Origin: Dictyoglomota bacterium
Lineage (GTDB): Bacteria > Coprothermobacterota > Coprothermobacteria > Coprothermobacterales > JAADFF01
Direction: 5' to 3'
DNA: 64,000 nucleotides
NCBI GenBank assembly: GCA_013153035.1
Contig: JAADFF010000083.1
Location: 1 to 64,000, forward strand
Shown: positions 1 to 8,093 of the stretch, in pieces
Position numbering within the stretch: position 1 is the stretch's first letter
Layout: the number at the start of each line of letters is the position of its first letter
The notes under the pieces: generated by a model
The model's input: the letters and a program-made list of their open reading frames with translations, nothing else
What the model was told of the DNA's origin: nothing
The model's database searches: none
Translations under genes and position numbers: made by a program

Positions 1-1
1 T

Positions 2-1255
2 ATTCCTATTGCGGGAGATGAGATAACGGAAGCTTTATCAAATAGATATCTTCTCCCTTTTACAACTGCCGAGAGAATAAAAATAAAACTCTCAACAGAA
101 AAAGAGATATCAACAAGAGATATATTAGGCAACAAAGTTTACATAACAAAAGAAGAATATATCGACACAATTAAACCTGTTGTGGATGAGCTAACCTCTC
201 AGATAGCTGAAAAGATTTTATCTCTTGGCGGTAGTGCACCTAGAGCTGTCATTCTTGTCGGCGGAGGCTCTCGAACACCTATTATAAGAGAAATGCTTGC
301 AGAAAAACTATCACTTCCCCTTGAGCGGGTAGGGATACGTTTCCCTATGGGAAGAGGATTTAAGATTCTTCCTAGAAGACTAGCAGATCCAGCATGGGCT
401 GTAGCTGTGGGAACAACTCTTCTGGCATCAGAACACCAAGGAGTTCCTTTAATAAAAGTCACGCTCAACGGAATTCCCATCAGCCTATTTAGCCTAACAT
501 CACCTACTGTTAAAGAGGCTATGGCAAGACTAGGACTATCATTAAAAACTTTTTACGGAAAACCTTCCCCTGGAACTGTTATTACCGTCGATGAAAAACT
601 TGTGTCATTTCCCGGTATGATGGGAAAACCTCCACAGATTACGGTGTCAGGCAAAAAAGCATCTTTGGATACATATCTCTCAAATGGAGATGAAATATTG
701 ATTATCAAGGGAGAAGATGCTCCTATATATACCCCCCCTATCGAAGAAGTTTTATCGAAAGCTACCCCAAAAGTATATATTGATGAAAAACAAATAGATA
801 TACCATTTCAACTAAGAAATAGAGAACACCTTCCTGTATCAGAAATAGCTGATGGAGAAAATTATCTTCTTTATCCAAGTACTGTAGAAGAACTTATTTT
901 GTTCCTAGAAAAGGAATACGGCAAACTAATACCCGCGAAAGATATCTCACCAGATTCCAAACTTGTCAATCTAAAAGAAGTATATCTGAAATCTATAAAA
1001 GACAATTTGCCAGATTCTACCGAAAAACCACAAGAAAGATTTTCAAATGTTGTTCATATCATAAGTCCCGTAGGCAATAAAGACATTCCATACACACCTG
1101 GTGACATTGTTGCATCCATACTATCTAAAGTACCCGATATAATTTCATCTCTAATGTCCGAAGGTAAAAAAATCACCATATACATCAACGGCACAAAGGC
1201 AGGATATTCCGCTCCGCTTCAGTCAGGAGACACAATAGAGTTGAAGCTAGAATAG
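2..1255 (+). CDS. FtsA-like (actin/Hsp70-fold) ATPase, C-terminal part; 5' end outside window
   Basis: The reading frame is open from base 2, so the gene starts before the window; about 417 residues of the C-terminal end are visible. The motif VGGGSRTP (about fragment residues 85-92) is the adenosine-binding loop of actin/Hsp70/FtsA-fold ATPases. After that fold come some 280 residues of beta-rich sequence with short motifs such as NGDEI and SGDTIEL, resembling the long FtsA-type proteins (around 700 aa) of Bacillota rather than classical 400-aa FtsA. A role in division or envelope organisation is inferred from the family only. It is the only gene here on the plus strand before 6923 and converges on the small gene that ends at 1256. 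The fold is fairly sure; the precise function is not. Confidence 0.65.
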   Translation: MPIAGDEITEALSNRYLLPFTTAERIKIKLSTEKEISTRDILGNKVYITKEEYIDTIKPVVDELTSQIAEKILSLGGSAPRAVILVGGGSRTPIIREMLAEKLSLPLERVGIRFPMGRGFKILPRRLADPAWAVAVGTTLLASEHQGVPLIKVTLNGIPISLFSLTSPTVKEAMARLGLSLKTFYGKPSPGTVITVDEKLVSFPGMMGKPPQITVSGKKASLDTYLSNGDEILIIKGEDAPIYTPPIEEVLSKATPKVYIDEKQIDIPFQLRNREHLPVSEIADGENYLLYPSTVEELILFLEKEYGKLIPAKDISPDSKLVNLKEVYLKSIKDNLPDSTEKPQERFSNVVHIISPVGNKDIPYTPGDIVASILSKVPDIISSLMSEGKKITIYINGTKAGYSAPLQSGDTIELKLE

Positions 1256-1432
1256 TTACCATATATCCCTACGCTTCCATACAGACCAAGCCCAGGCCAT
1301 AATCACAGTTGGAGCAAAGAAGCTCATCCACAAATTGGCTGTCTGTTTACCAAAAAACACATCAAAGAAAGCATATATTATTACCAAAGCTATTAGAATC
1401 CACAACAAAACTCGTATATGTTCCCGAAGCAT
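1256..1432 (-). CDS. Small membrane protein, unknown function (58 aa)
   Basis: I do not recognise a family. The start chosen is the ATG at 1432, preceded by an AGGTGAT Shine-Dalgarno with a 5-base spacer. A longer reading from 1498 would translate through a strong GC hairpin and is unlikely. Residues 6-25 and 28-47 are hydrophobic and look like two membrane segments, followed by a positively charged tail (WKRRD). Its stop abuts the stop of the convergent FtsA-like gene. It lies just downstream of the YjfB-like gene and may be co-transcribed with it. Confidence 0.5.
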   Translation of the reverse strand: MLREHIRVLLWILIALVIIYAFFDVFFGKQTANLWMSFFAPTVIMAWAWSVWKRRDIW

Positions 1433-1451
1433 TACTATCACCTCACCAAGG

Positions 1452-1470
1452 GGGCCCCCGTCGGGGGCCC
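1452..1470 (-). other. Strong GC hairpin between yjfB-like gene and small membrane gene
   Basis: Eight perfect G/C pairs (GGGCCCCC and GGGGGCCC) close a three-base loop. On the minus strand it lies between the stop of the YjfB-like gene and the Shine-Dalgarno of the next gene. No U-tract follows, so it is probably not a classical intrinsic terminator; it may stabilise or attenuate the mRNA. Confidence 0.6.
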
Positions 1471-1481
1471 AAAAGATTAAG

Positions 1482-1679
1482 TTAAGCGTAAGTATCAAAT
1501 CTATAAGGAGATTTCTGGGGCGTTTTAACTTGACTTTCTACAATAAGTTTCTGAATGAGCTCTTCTTGAGCAGCTGCTTGGTCTTTTACAATTTTCATAG
1601 CAATCTGTCTTTGCACGTCACCTGTAGCGGAAGCCTTAGACATCATTGCATAGGTATTTCCGACACCACCTATTTCCAT
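1482..1679 (-). CDS. YjfB family protein (putative motility protein)
   Basis: A 65-residue protein starting MEIGGVGN after an AGGAGGTGG Shine-Dalgarno. Composition and layout (short Ala/Met-rich N-terminus, then a helical Gln/Glu/Lys-rich stretch with repeated QK pairs) match the YjfB family, annotated as putative motility proteins in Bacillota; the biochemical function is unknown. No flagellar genes lie next to it, although a FapA-like gene is present at 17836. A GC hairpin follows the gene. Confidence 0.55.
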   Translation of the reverse strand: MEIGGVGNTYAMMSKASATGDVQRQIAMKIVKDQAAAQEELIQKLIVESQVKTPQKSPYRFDTYA

Positions 1680-1754
1680 AGCTACCACCTCCTCTATTAG
1701 GATAATCGGAAAAACCACAGAAAAGATTAGTTGAATTTGTCTACTAAAAATAAA

Positions 1755-1778
1755 AGGGGCAGAGATCTCTCTGCCCCT
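1755..1778 (-). terminator. Intrinsic terminator after the class III aminotransferase
   Basis: A perfect 10-bp stem (AGGGGCAGAG with CTCTGCCCCT, 4-base loop) is followed on the minus strand by TTTATTTTTA. It lies 20 bases past the aminotransferase stop. Confidence 0.85.
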
Positions 1779-1798
1779 CATTTAAGGTATACAAAAAT

Positions 1799-3136
1799 TT
1801 ACTTCTTTGATACTTTTTCTCTTGCTGCTTTAATAGCCTCATCAAGGATTTCCACAGCCACATCAATATGGTCTTTGGTAATAATAAGAGGAGGAGACAC
1901 ACGAATAACACTATATCCACATGGCAGCATAATAAGTCCTCTATGGAATGCCTCATGCAAAACAGCATCTCTAAACTCAGAGTAATATTCTTTCGTCTCA
2001 CGATCCTTAACAAAGTCTATACCGATCATAAGTCCCTTGCCTCTTACATCACCAATCTCCTCGTACTTATCCTGAAGTTCTCTAAGTCTTTTCATAGTAT
2101 ATTCTCCAACTTCTGCAATCTGAGGCAGAAGTGGTTCAAGAACATCGATTGTAGCTAAAGCAGCTGCAACAGATACAGGATTACCACCAAATGTATTACC
2201 GTGTGCACCTGGTGGCCAATCCATAATCTCATCACTGGCAACAAATGCAGATATAGGCATACCTGAGGCAATACCCTTTGCCGTTGTCAAGATGTCAGGT
2301 TTAACGCCCCAATGCTCAATAGCATACCATTTACCAGTACGGGCTACACCACTCTGCACTTCATCGGTAATAAGAAGAATACCATACTGCTCCAACATCT
2401 TTTTTAATCTGGGGAAGAAATCCTCTGGTGGAACAATGTATCCACCTTCACCTTGAATAGGCTCCACAACAACAGCTGCAACATCTTCAGGGGGAGCTAC
2501 AGTATGGAAAACCTTATCAAGGTATTCAAGTACAACATCTGTAACCTTCTCTTTGGGAACCCCAAATGGTGTACGATATGGATCAGGATATGGAATATGT
2601 ACGACCTGAGGCATCATTGGAGCAAAATATCTTCTTTGAATAGCTTTAGAAGCAGTCAAAGCAAGGGTACCCATTGTACGACCATGAAAACCACCAAGGA
2701 AACCTATAACAATAGGTCTTCTTGTTTTATGTCTAGCAAGTTTTATAGCACCTTCAACAGCTTCTGTACCAGAATTTCCAAAAAATACTTTCTTTCTCTC
2801 ACCGGCAACGGGAACAATTTCAGCAAGTTTCTTTGCCAGTTTTACCTGGATCTCATAGTAAAAATCCGTGCCACCAACATGAATAAGCTTTTGCGCTTGC
2901 TCCACAATAGCATCTCTGACTTTAGGGTGAACATGCCCTGTAGAGTTAACAGCAATACCAGCTGCAAGATCAAGGAATTTATTTCCATCGATGTCCCATA
3001 ACCATACTCCCTCTCCCTTTTCTATCACAGCAGGATAATCTCTTGTGTAAGACGGAGAGATGTACAGCTTATCCTCCTCAACAACACGTTTAGCATTAGG
3101 TCCTGGAAGTGGCATTTTTATTTCTGGTCTTTCCAT
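1799..3136 (-). CDS. Class III PLP-dependent aminotransferase (acetylornithine/4-aminobutyrate family; possible amino-acid racemase)
   Basis: A 445-residue fold-type I PLP enzyme. Visible marks are SGTEA (122-126, phosphate binding), the DEVQSG signature (258-263) and the Schiff-base lysine in TTAKGIASG (about K287). The N-terminal PLPGPNAK and the overall sequence resemble the class III enzymes of Thermococcales, some of which are ornithine aminotransferases or broad-specificity amino-acid racemases, so substrate and even reaction type are open. It stands alone, with its own extended -10 promoter (3170-3178), an AGGGGG Shine-Dalgarno nine bases before the ATG and a strong terminator. No arginine-pathway genes are nearby, which argues against a dedicated ArgD. 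Confidence 0.8.
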   Translation of the reverse strand: MERPEIKMPLPGPNAKRVVEEDKLYISPSYTRDYPAVIEKGEGVWLWDIDGNKFLDLAAGIAVNSTGHVHPKVRDAIVEQAQKLIHVGGTDFYYEIQVKLAKKLAEIVPVAGERKKVFFGNSGTEAVEGAIKLARHKTRRPIVIGFLGGFHGRTMGTLALTASKAIQRRYFAPMMPQVVHIPYPDPYRTPFGVPKEKVTDVVLEYLDKVFHTVAPPEDVAAVVVEPIQGEGGYIVPPEDFFPRLKKMLEQYGILLITDEVQSGVARTGKWYAIEHWGVKPDILTTAKGIASGMPISAFVASDEIMDWPPGAHGNTFGGNPVSVAAALATIDVLEPLLPQIAEVGEYTMKRLRELQDKYEEIGDVRGKGLMIGIDFVKDRETKEYYSEFRDAVLHEAFHRGLIMLPCGYSVIRVSPPLIITKDHIDVAVEILDEAIKAAREKVSKK

Positions 3137-3169
3137 ATAAATACCCCCTTTTTCAAAATTTACACGAAT

Positions 3170-3178
3170 ATTGTATCA
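3170..3178 (-). promoter_or_regulatory. Candidate extended -10 promoter of the class III aminotransferase
   Basis: On the minus strand the sequence TTTGTGATACAAT contains a TGn-type extended -10 (TGA TACAAT). It resembles the hup and ftsZ upstream regions. No good -35 is seen. Confidence 0.4.
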
Positions 3179-3223
3179 CAAACTGGGTATTTTTTAGAAT
3201 ATTCATTAAAATTTATGAGAAAT

Positions 3224-3263
3224 ATGCAACAACAAATGCATATCTACAGAATATTTGTTGCAT
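3224..3263. repeat. Inverted repeat ATGCAACAA / TTGTTGCAT at the end of mtaB
   Basis: Two 9-base arms separated by 22 bases, with an alternative inner pairing ACAAAT/ATTTGT, overlapping the mtaB stop. It could be a weak AT-rich terminator (followed by ATTTCT on the minus strand) or a binding site for a dimeric regulator of the following aminotransferase gene. Confidence 0.35.
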
Positions 3264-4452
3264 CTATGGAGATCTCTTTTATGCCATAAAATGGTTCTGC
3301 ATATTGCATATAAACATAGTTGTCAAATAAAACGCGGGGGTGCTTGCCATGTAAAAAGACAGCAGGTCTTTTTGTGCCCTTGATTTTCTCAATAAACGCA
3401 TGCTTTAAAGATTCTCCAACATCACGAAGTATCCGGCCTCGATCTTTAAGTACATAGGACGGTAATGGGTTTAAATGATAAGCAGGAGTACCTACTCGAG
3501 GGGAATATGGAAACACATGAAGTTTGTTAAACATATGTCTTCTTACAAATTCTACTGTTTTATGAAAATCTTCTTCTGTCTCCGTAGGAAATCCTACAAT
3601 AAAATCACCACTAAGTCCAAACCCGGGGTCTATCTCTCTAACCGTTGAAAGATATTCATCAAGGATAGGTATATAATTCATCCTATTCATATCATTTAAC
3701 ACTTTACCACTACCACTTTGCACAGATATATGCATGTGATTGGCAACGCCGGGATGACTCCATAACGGGGTCAGAGAAAAAATTTTCTTATCAGGATATA
3801 CACTAGAGATGCGTATACGCCCTCCAAAACGATAAGCCTCATCGGCAAGCTTTAAAAGCAAATATGATATGTCATGTACCCCATCAGTCCATAGCATAAG
3901 ATTGATACCTGTAACAACCACCTCTGCGACTCCATCAAGCATAATCTTTCGCAACTCTTCTACTTTCTCTTCAAGGTTGTATGACACTACAGAGATACGG
4001 GTATCCCGTGAAAGACAGAATGCACACTGATAAGTGCAACCATCTTGAACTTTTAAAAATGCCCTACTGTGTTCCATAAGGTTAACCTTATGAGGTAAAG
4101 AAAGAGACACATCAAGCAATGTGGATAAAGTATCCTTTAATCTTATTACCTCATCATCTCTTGTAAAAAACATGTCATCAATAAGACCTTCCTCCAATAG
4201 TTCTCTACCCTTATGAACTGCTAAGCATCCCATAAGGAATATCTTGGCATTGGGATTTTCCCTTTTTATCTTTCTAATGAGTCTTAAACCTTCCCTTTCA
4301 GCTTTATGGGTTACCACACATCCTGCTATAATGTTAATGTCACCTATCTCACCTACGCTCACATTGATATTTGCATTCGCAAGAGCCGTTGTTATACGGG
4401 CAAGATCATATTGGTTAACCTTACACCCGAAATAAAAAACACCTACAGTCAT
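3244..4452 (-). CDS. mtaB: MtaB-like tRNA (t6A37) methylthiotransferase
   Basis: Radical SAM methylthiotransferase expected to convert t6A37 of tRNA to ms2t6A. The N-terminal UPF0004 domain shows FGCKVNQYD (Cys10), AGCVVT (Cys46) and MGCLA (Cys77), ligands of the auxiliary [4Fe-4S] cluster. The radical SAM motif CTYQCAFC (Cys140, 144, 147) follows FLKVQDG. The residues after it (LSRDTRIS) depart from the usual IIPxARG of the family, and the C-terminus is short, so a full TRAM domain is doubtful. The ATG at 4452 shares one base with the rsmE stop (GGAGG nine bases upstream). The order hrcA-prmA-rsmE-mtaB supports MtaB over MiaB or RimO, both encoded elsewhere in the window. Confidence 0.82.
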   Translation of the reverse strand: MTVGVFYFGCKVNQYDLARITTALANANINVSVGEIGDINIIAGCVVTHKAEREGLRLIRKIKRENPNAKIFLMGCLAVHKGRELLEEGLIDDMFFTRDDEVIRLKDTLSTLLDVSLSLPHKVNLMEHSRAFLKVQDGCTYQCAFCLSRDTRISVVSYNLEEKVEELRKIMLDGVAEVVVTGINLMLWTDGVHDISYLLLKLADEAYRFGGRIRISSVYPDKKIFSLTPLWSHPGVANHMHISVQSGSGKVLNDMNRMNYIPILDEYLSTVREIDPGFGLSGDFIVGFPTETEEDFHKTVEFVRRHMFNKLHVFPYSPRVGTPAYHLNPLPSYVLKDRGRILRDVGESLKHAFIEKIKGTKRPAVFLHGKHPRVLFDNYVYMQYAEPFYGIKEISIDATNIL

Positions 4453-5132
4453 CAAAGAACTCCTCCTATGTATGCAAGTATTGAAACACCAACAATGGCT
4501 GCTGTTTCGGCACGCAAAGTGCTCTTGCCCAAAGAGATTGGCATTGCTCCACTTTCCATCAAACCAGACTTCTCCTGAAGACTTAGACCTCCTTCAGGCC
4601 CCACAAGCACGGATACAGGGAAACGAACAGTTTGAGGTGATTGTCCTTCTATATCGAAAAATATATCTATATCATCATAGATGTCTTCCAGCTTTTGTGC
4701 TTCACGACATTGCGTTAGCCAGAAACGCCTGCGAACCTCTAGAGAAGAAGCCAATATAGATATGCATCGTTCCTTTTTATTATCAGACCATTTTCTTACT
4801 ATGGTTCTCTCAGTAAATACAGGGGTTATACTTCTAACCCCTAACTCCCCTAACTTAGCAATAGCCCAATCCATACGTTCACCCTTAATAATAGGGAGAT
4901 ATACATCTATAGGAATCCTATCATCTTCATGATAAGAAACCTCTGTCAGCACAATGCGATGCCCCTGACTGCGAAGTACTCCCTCCGCATATCTGCCAGC
5001 ACCATCAGTCAAAGCTATCACGTTACCATCTTTCATACGCATAACCTTTAAAAATCTACGATAAAGAAACTTATCAAGTTCCACATAATTTTCATGCCAC
5101 AGATTAGAAGGCACAAAGTATATATCAGCCAC
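4452..5132 (-). CDS. rsmE: 16S rRNA (uracil1498-N3)-methyltransferase
   Basis: A 226-residue SPOUT-class enzyme that methylates U1498 of 16S rRNA. The C-terminal knot region reads LVGPEGGLS, then ISLGKSTLRAETAAIVG, the SAM-binding trefoil-knot signature of RsmE. The N-terminal PUA-like part includes the motif FLYRRFLKVMRMKDG. It starts at a GTG overlapping the end of prmA and shares one base with the mtaB start, so it is translated from the hrcA-prmA transcript. Confidence 0.92.
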   Translation of the reverse strand: MADIYFVPSNLWHENYVELDKFLYRRFLKVMRMKDGNVIALTDGAGRYAEGVLRSQGHRIVLTEVSYHEDDRIPIDVYLPIIKGERMDWAIAKLGELGVRSITPVFTERTIVRKWSDNKKERCISILASSLEVRRRFWLTQCREAQKLEDIYDDIDIFFDIEGQSPQTVRFPVSVLVGPEGGLSLQEKSGLMESGAMPISLGKSTLRAETAAIVGVSILAYIGGVL

Positions 5133-5949
5133 GCATTAGCACACCTACCCATTCACCCATCTCTTTATGGGTTATATAGCGGAATCCTGCCTTTTCATAG
5201 AGATGTAGAAAATCAGTAAATTGTTCCTTCAAAATACCAGATGCTATAAACAGTCCTGAGCCAACTGTTTCCTTCATGGGTACAGATATCTCAGATAAAA
5301 TACTCCACACAAGATTAGCCATTACTACATCATATCCTTGCCCTCTGTATTTAAGAGCATCTTTTTGGAAAACCTGTATATTATCCAGTCCATTGATTGC
5401 TATATTATCCTGAGCCACCTCAACGGCAACAGGGTCAAGATCAAAGGCAAACACTTGTTTCGCTCCCAACCTTGAAGCAGCTATAGCAAGGATGCCACTA
5501 CCCGTACCTATATCAAGTACTGTCTTATTTTTTACATTCACATCTGCTAATAACCGAAGGCATAATTGGGTAGTCTCATGCTCCCCAGTGCCAAAAGCAA
5601 TGCCACTGTTAATATAAATGGGAAGAAAACCTTCTGCAAGTTCACTATCCTTTAGCCATGCAGGAATAATTTTAAAAGGTGGCACCTTAATAGGTCTATA
5701 ATTATCTCTCCATGATTTCAACCAACCATTTTCTTCAACAGACGAACCTATCTTGATATCGGCAATCCATACATACGACCGCAATGTATCCTTAATAGCC
5801 TCCACCATATCATCTTCAACAAATAATACAAAACGATGAGCACCATCTGTTCGTTCGATAAACCCTTCTGGGGCAATGGAATACAGGTATTCATATACAT
5901 CTACCGGTAATTTATCATTGATAACATCAATTTCTATTTGCTTCATCAT
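5125..5949 (-). CDS. prmA: Ribosomal protein L11 methyltransferase
   Basis: A class I SAM methyltransferase that trimethylates L11. FGTGEHETT (about 119-127) is the PrmA hallmark, followed by VLDIGTGSGILAIAA (motif I, about 144-158) and VMANLVW in place of the usual NI(L/V) catalytic loop. I place the start at the ATG of 5949, because GGAGGA lies 5 bases before it and the longer frame would overlap hrcA by over 100 bases. The chosen start overlaps hrcA by 23 bases; the protein is 274 aa, near the family norm of about 290-310. Confidence 0.92.
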   Translation of the reverse strand: MMKQIEIDVINDKLPVDVYEYLYSIAPEGFIERTDGAHRFVLFVEDDMVEAIKDTLRSYVWIADIKIGSSVEENGWLKSWRDNYRPIKVPPFKIIPAWLKDSELAEGFLPIYINSGIAFGTGEHETTQLCLRLLADVNVKNKTVLDIGTGSGILAIAASRLGAKQVFAFDLDPVAVEVAQDNIAINGLDNIQVFQKDALKYRGQGYDVVMANLVWSILSEISVPMKETVGSGLFIASGILKEQFTDFLHLYEKAGFRYITHKEMGEWVGVLMRG

Positions 5950-6880
5950 CTGTCTCCTCCAACGCCTTTTTAGCAGCCCACAATGTTTCAAATATTCGTT
6001 CAGGACTATATCGTCTGGGCCCAACAAGACCGATAATACCTTCAAGTCCTCTATGGGAATACCTTACAACCATTATCATCCAATCTTTAACAGCCCCATC
6101 GGTAAACTCCTCACTAAACATAATTGTCGGTTCACTTGTAGCAATCATAATACGCTCGTACCAATCATCCTTTTTCAGCTTTGTAATAAGATGCCTAATA
6201 CGACCAGAAACATCTCCTTTATCAACAAGGTATTCTATACCGCTTTCCATAACTCTTACCTGCATTGCCCTATCAACAAGTTCGGCAAACCATGATGGAT
6301 AAAGGTGTCTACTTTCATAGATATCCTTAAGATATCGCCCAATAACACTATTCTTTATATCATCCAAAGTTTGTGAAGATATCTGAGATTCATCTACAAA
6401 TACTTTTACAAATTCCCCTGTTGAGAGTAACAATCCAACGATATATTTCTTATCAACCTTAGGAAACACCATATCAACGATAACAGCTTCGCTAGGCACG
6501 TATGTTCCCATACTCATTTCCCGCACAGAAGATGCTATCTCATCCACTACAGATCTAATTGCCTGAGCTGCCTCTCTAGCACTTAGTATGAGATTCTTGA
6601 ATAGATGAACACTACTTTCATCCCACAAGGGAGCATAGATAAGATTATTGAAAAACCACCTATACGCCTTTACAGTAGGATATCTACCTGCCACCTTATA
6701 AGGATGCTCTAAAAAGCCCATATCCTCAAGAGCCTTAAGCTCCTTTCTGATCGTGGCACTACTCCACTTACCACCAATAGCATCAGCAATATCAGCTGAC
6801 GCTACCGGTTCTCCCCAGTCCAGATACAATCTAATTAGCGTTGTGAGTATTTCACGCTGTCTCTGTGTTAAACTTTGCAT
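5927..6880 (-). CDS. hrcA: Heat-inducible transcription repressor HrcA
   Basis: A 317-residue protein. The N-terminal winged helix (SLTQRQREILTTLIRLYL, then SSATIRKELKALEDMGFLE) matches HrcA, which represses chaperone operons by binding CIRCE elements. The later GAF-like dimerisation domain ends in GLEGIIGLVGPRRYSPERI, close to the family's C-terminal motif. The ATG at 6880 is preceded by AGGTGAT. The usual grpE-dnaK-dnaJ genes do not follow; only the prmA-rsmE-mtaB tail of the Bacillota operon remains. I noticed no CIRCE repeat in this window. Confidence 0.9.
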   Translation of the reverse strand: MQSLTQRQREILTTLIRLYLDWGEPVASADIADAIGGKWSSATIRKELKALEDMGFLEHPYKVAGRYPTVKAYRWFFNNLIYAPLWDESSVHLFKNLILSAREAAQAIRSVVDEIASSVREMSMGTYVPSEAVIVDMVFPKVDKKYIVGLLLSTGEFVKVFVDESQISSQTLDDIKNSVIGRYLKDIYESRHLYPSWFAELVDRAMQVRVMESGIEYLVDKGDVSGRIRHLITKLKKDDWYERIMIATSEPTIMFSEEFTDGAVKDWMIMVVRYSHRGLEGIIGLVGPRRYSPERIFETLWAAKKALEETDDEANRN

Positions 6881-6922
6881 AGGCATCACCTATTTAGATG
6901 ATACCAAAAGGGGGAATGATAT

Positions 6923-7795
6923 ATGCCATTGGGTATAGATGTCGGAGGCACTAAAATAGCATACGGAGAAGTCGAAAACGGCACAATCATATGGAAAGAA
7001 CAAATATCAACACCGGCATCTCAAGGAGAAATAATACAGACTCTAAAAACCATCATATTATCCTACAAAGGAAATCGTATTGGTATAGGTATACCCGGTC
7101 AGGTCAAAGACGGAGAAGTGCTATTTACCCCAAACATCCCTTTGTCTGGCATAAAATTAGCAAAGCTCCTCCATCAAGAAACAGGAAAAGATATCTTTGT
7201 AGAAAATGACGCTAATGCATTTTTAATTGCAGAGGCACAATGGGGAGTAGCCCAAGGATATAAGAATATTATTGGTATTACATTGGGAACAGGGATTGGT
7301 GGAGCTATAATGATAAACGGCAAGATATGGCAAGGGGTTCACGGTGCTGGCGCTGAATTCGGGCACATGGCTGTAATGGAAGATGGTCCCATATGTGGAT
7401 GTGGAAGTAGAGGCTGCGTTGAGGCTATTGCCTCACCAAGAAGCATTGAAAAATGGGCTGAAATTGAAAAGCAATATGGGATGCCAACAATAATGGACAA
7501 TATATCTATGGTAGAAATTATGGAACTAAAGGACAACGATACGCTGGCTAAAATAGCCTATGATAGATTTATAAGGTACATTGGAATGGCTGTAGCTAAT
7601 CTCGCTAATATATTAGATCCGGAGGCAATAGTCTTTGGCGGAAGTGGGGTACTATCTTGGGACATATGGCAACAAGATGCACACGCTGTATATGAAAGAA
7701 GGGTGCTTCCCAGCCTAAAAGGCCAAATACCATGGCTAAAAGCCCGCTTCAGCAATAACGCCGGCATCATTGGTGCTGCGGCATTAGCTATATAA
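6923..7795 (+). CDS. ROK family sugar kinase (glucokinase-like)
   Basis: A 290-residue kinase with the ROK layout: DVGGTK at the N-terminus (phosphate loop), ENDANAF (94-100, catalytic Asp), LGTGIGGA (121-128), EFGHM (145-149) and the zinc motif CGCGSRGC (158-165). It should phosphorylate glucose or an N-acetylated hexosamine/mannosamine; the exact sugar cannot be read from the sequence. It is divergent from hrcA with only 42 bases between the starts, so their promoters must overlap. GGGGGAATGAT serves as Shine-Dalgarno. No DNA-binding domain is present, so it is a kinase and not a ROK repressor. Confidence 0.88.
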   Translation: MPLGIDVGGTKIAYGEVENGTIIWKEQISTPASQGEIIQTLKTIILSYKGNRIGIGIPGQVKDGEVLFTPNIPLSGIKLAKLLHQETGKDIFVENDANAFLIAEAQWGVAQGYKNIIGITLGTGIGGAIMINGKIWQGVHGAGAEFGHMAVMEDGPICGCGSRGCVEAIASPRSIEKWAEIEKQYGMPTIMDNISMVEIMELKDNDTLAKIAYDRFIRYIGMAVANLANILDPEAIVFGGSGVLSWDIWQQDAHAVYERRVLPSLKGQIPWLKARFSNNAGIIGAAALAI

Positions 7796-7799
7796 TCAG

Positions 7800-8093
7800 C
7801 TACCGATAGTTATAGACATAAGCTGGATCTTTTATAAACACAAAGTCCTCTTTAGGGCTAAAGTAAATATCTTTGTAGAATCTGTCTTTATCGTCATTGG
7901 GCATTTTCATCCATAAGTATCCTTCTATCATTGTCAAAATGCGATCCACTACAATGTTATCCCTACCCTCTTCTGGCAATGAAATATACACTTCATGCTC
8001 TTCACGAAGACCTGTTAGTATATCTCTTATGTATTTGTTAATAAGTTCTCTTTGTGAAACATTTTCATCAAGTTCTATTGTTATGCTATACAA
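7800..8093 (-). CDS. Unknown protein, about 97 aa
   Basis: No family recognised. It is an acidic, mixed alpha/beta protein (DENVSQRELINKYIRDIL near the N-terminus, then YISLPEEGRDNIVVDRILTM) without membrane segments or cysteine motifs. I prefer a TTG start at 8093, because GGGGTGAT lies four bases upstream; the first possible start is at 8114. It overlaps the 3' end of the radical SAM gene by 8 bases and is the last gene of the ddl-ftsQ-ftsZ run. Confidence 0.55.
   Translation of the reverse strand: MYSITIELDENVSQRELINKYIRDILTGLREEHEVYISLPEEGRDNIVVDRILTMIEGYLWMKMPNDDKDRFYKDIYFSPKEDFVFIKDPAYVYNYR

Noticed and set aside
1335-1700. Plus-strand frame of 121 codons across the YjfB-like gene
   Set aside because: It crosses the GC hairpin and two better-supported minus-strand genes with good Shine-Dalgarno sequences.
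5927-6922. CIRCE operator expected near hrcA
   Set aside because: No TTAGCACTC-N9-GAGTGCTAA-like repeat was noticed in the short hrcA upstream gap or elsewhere in the window.
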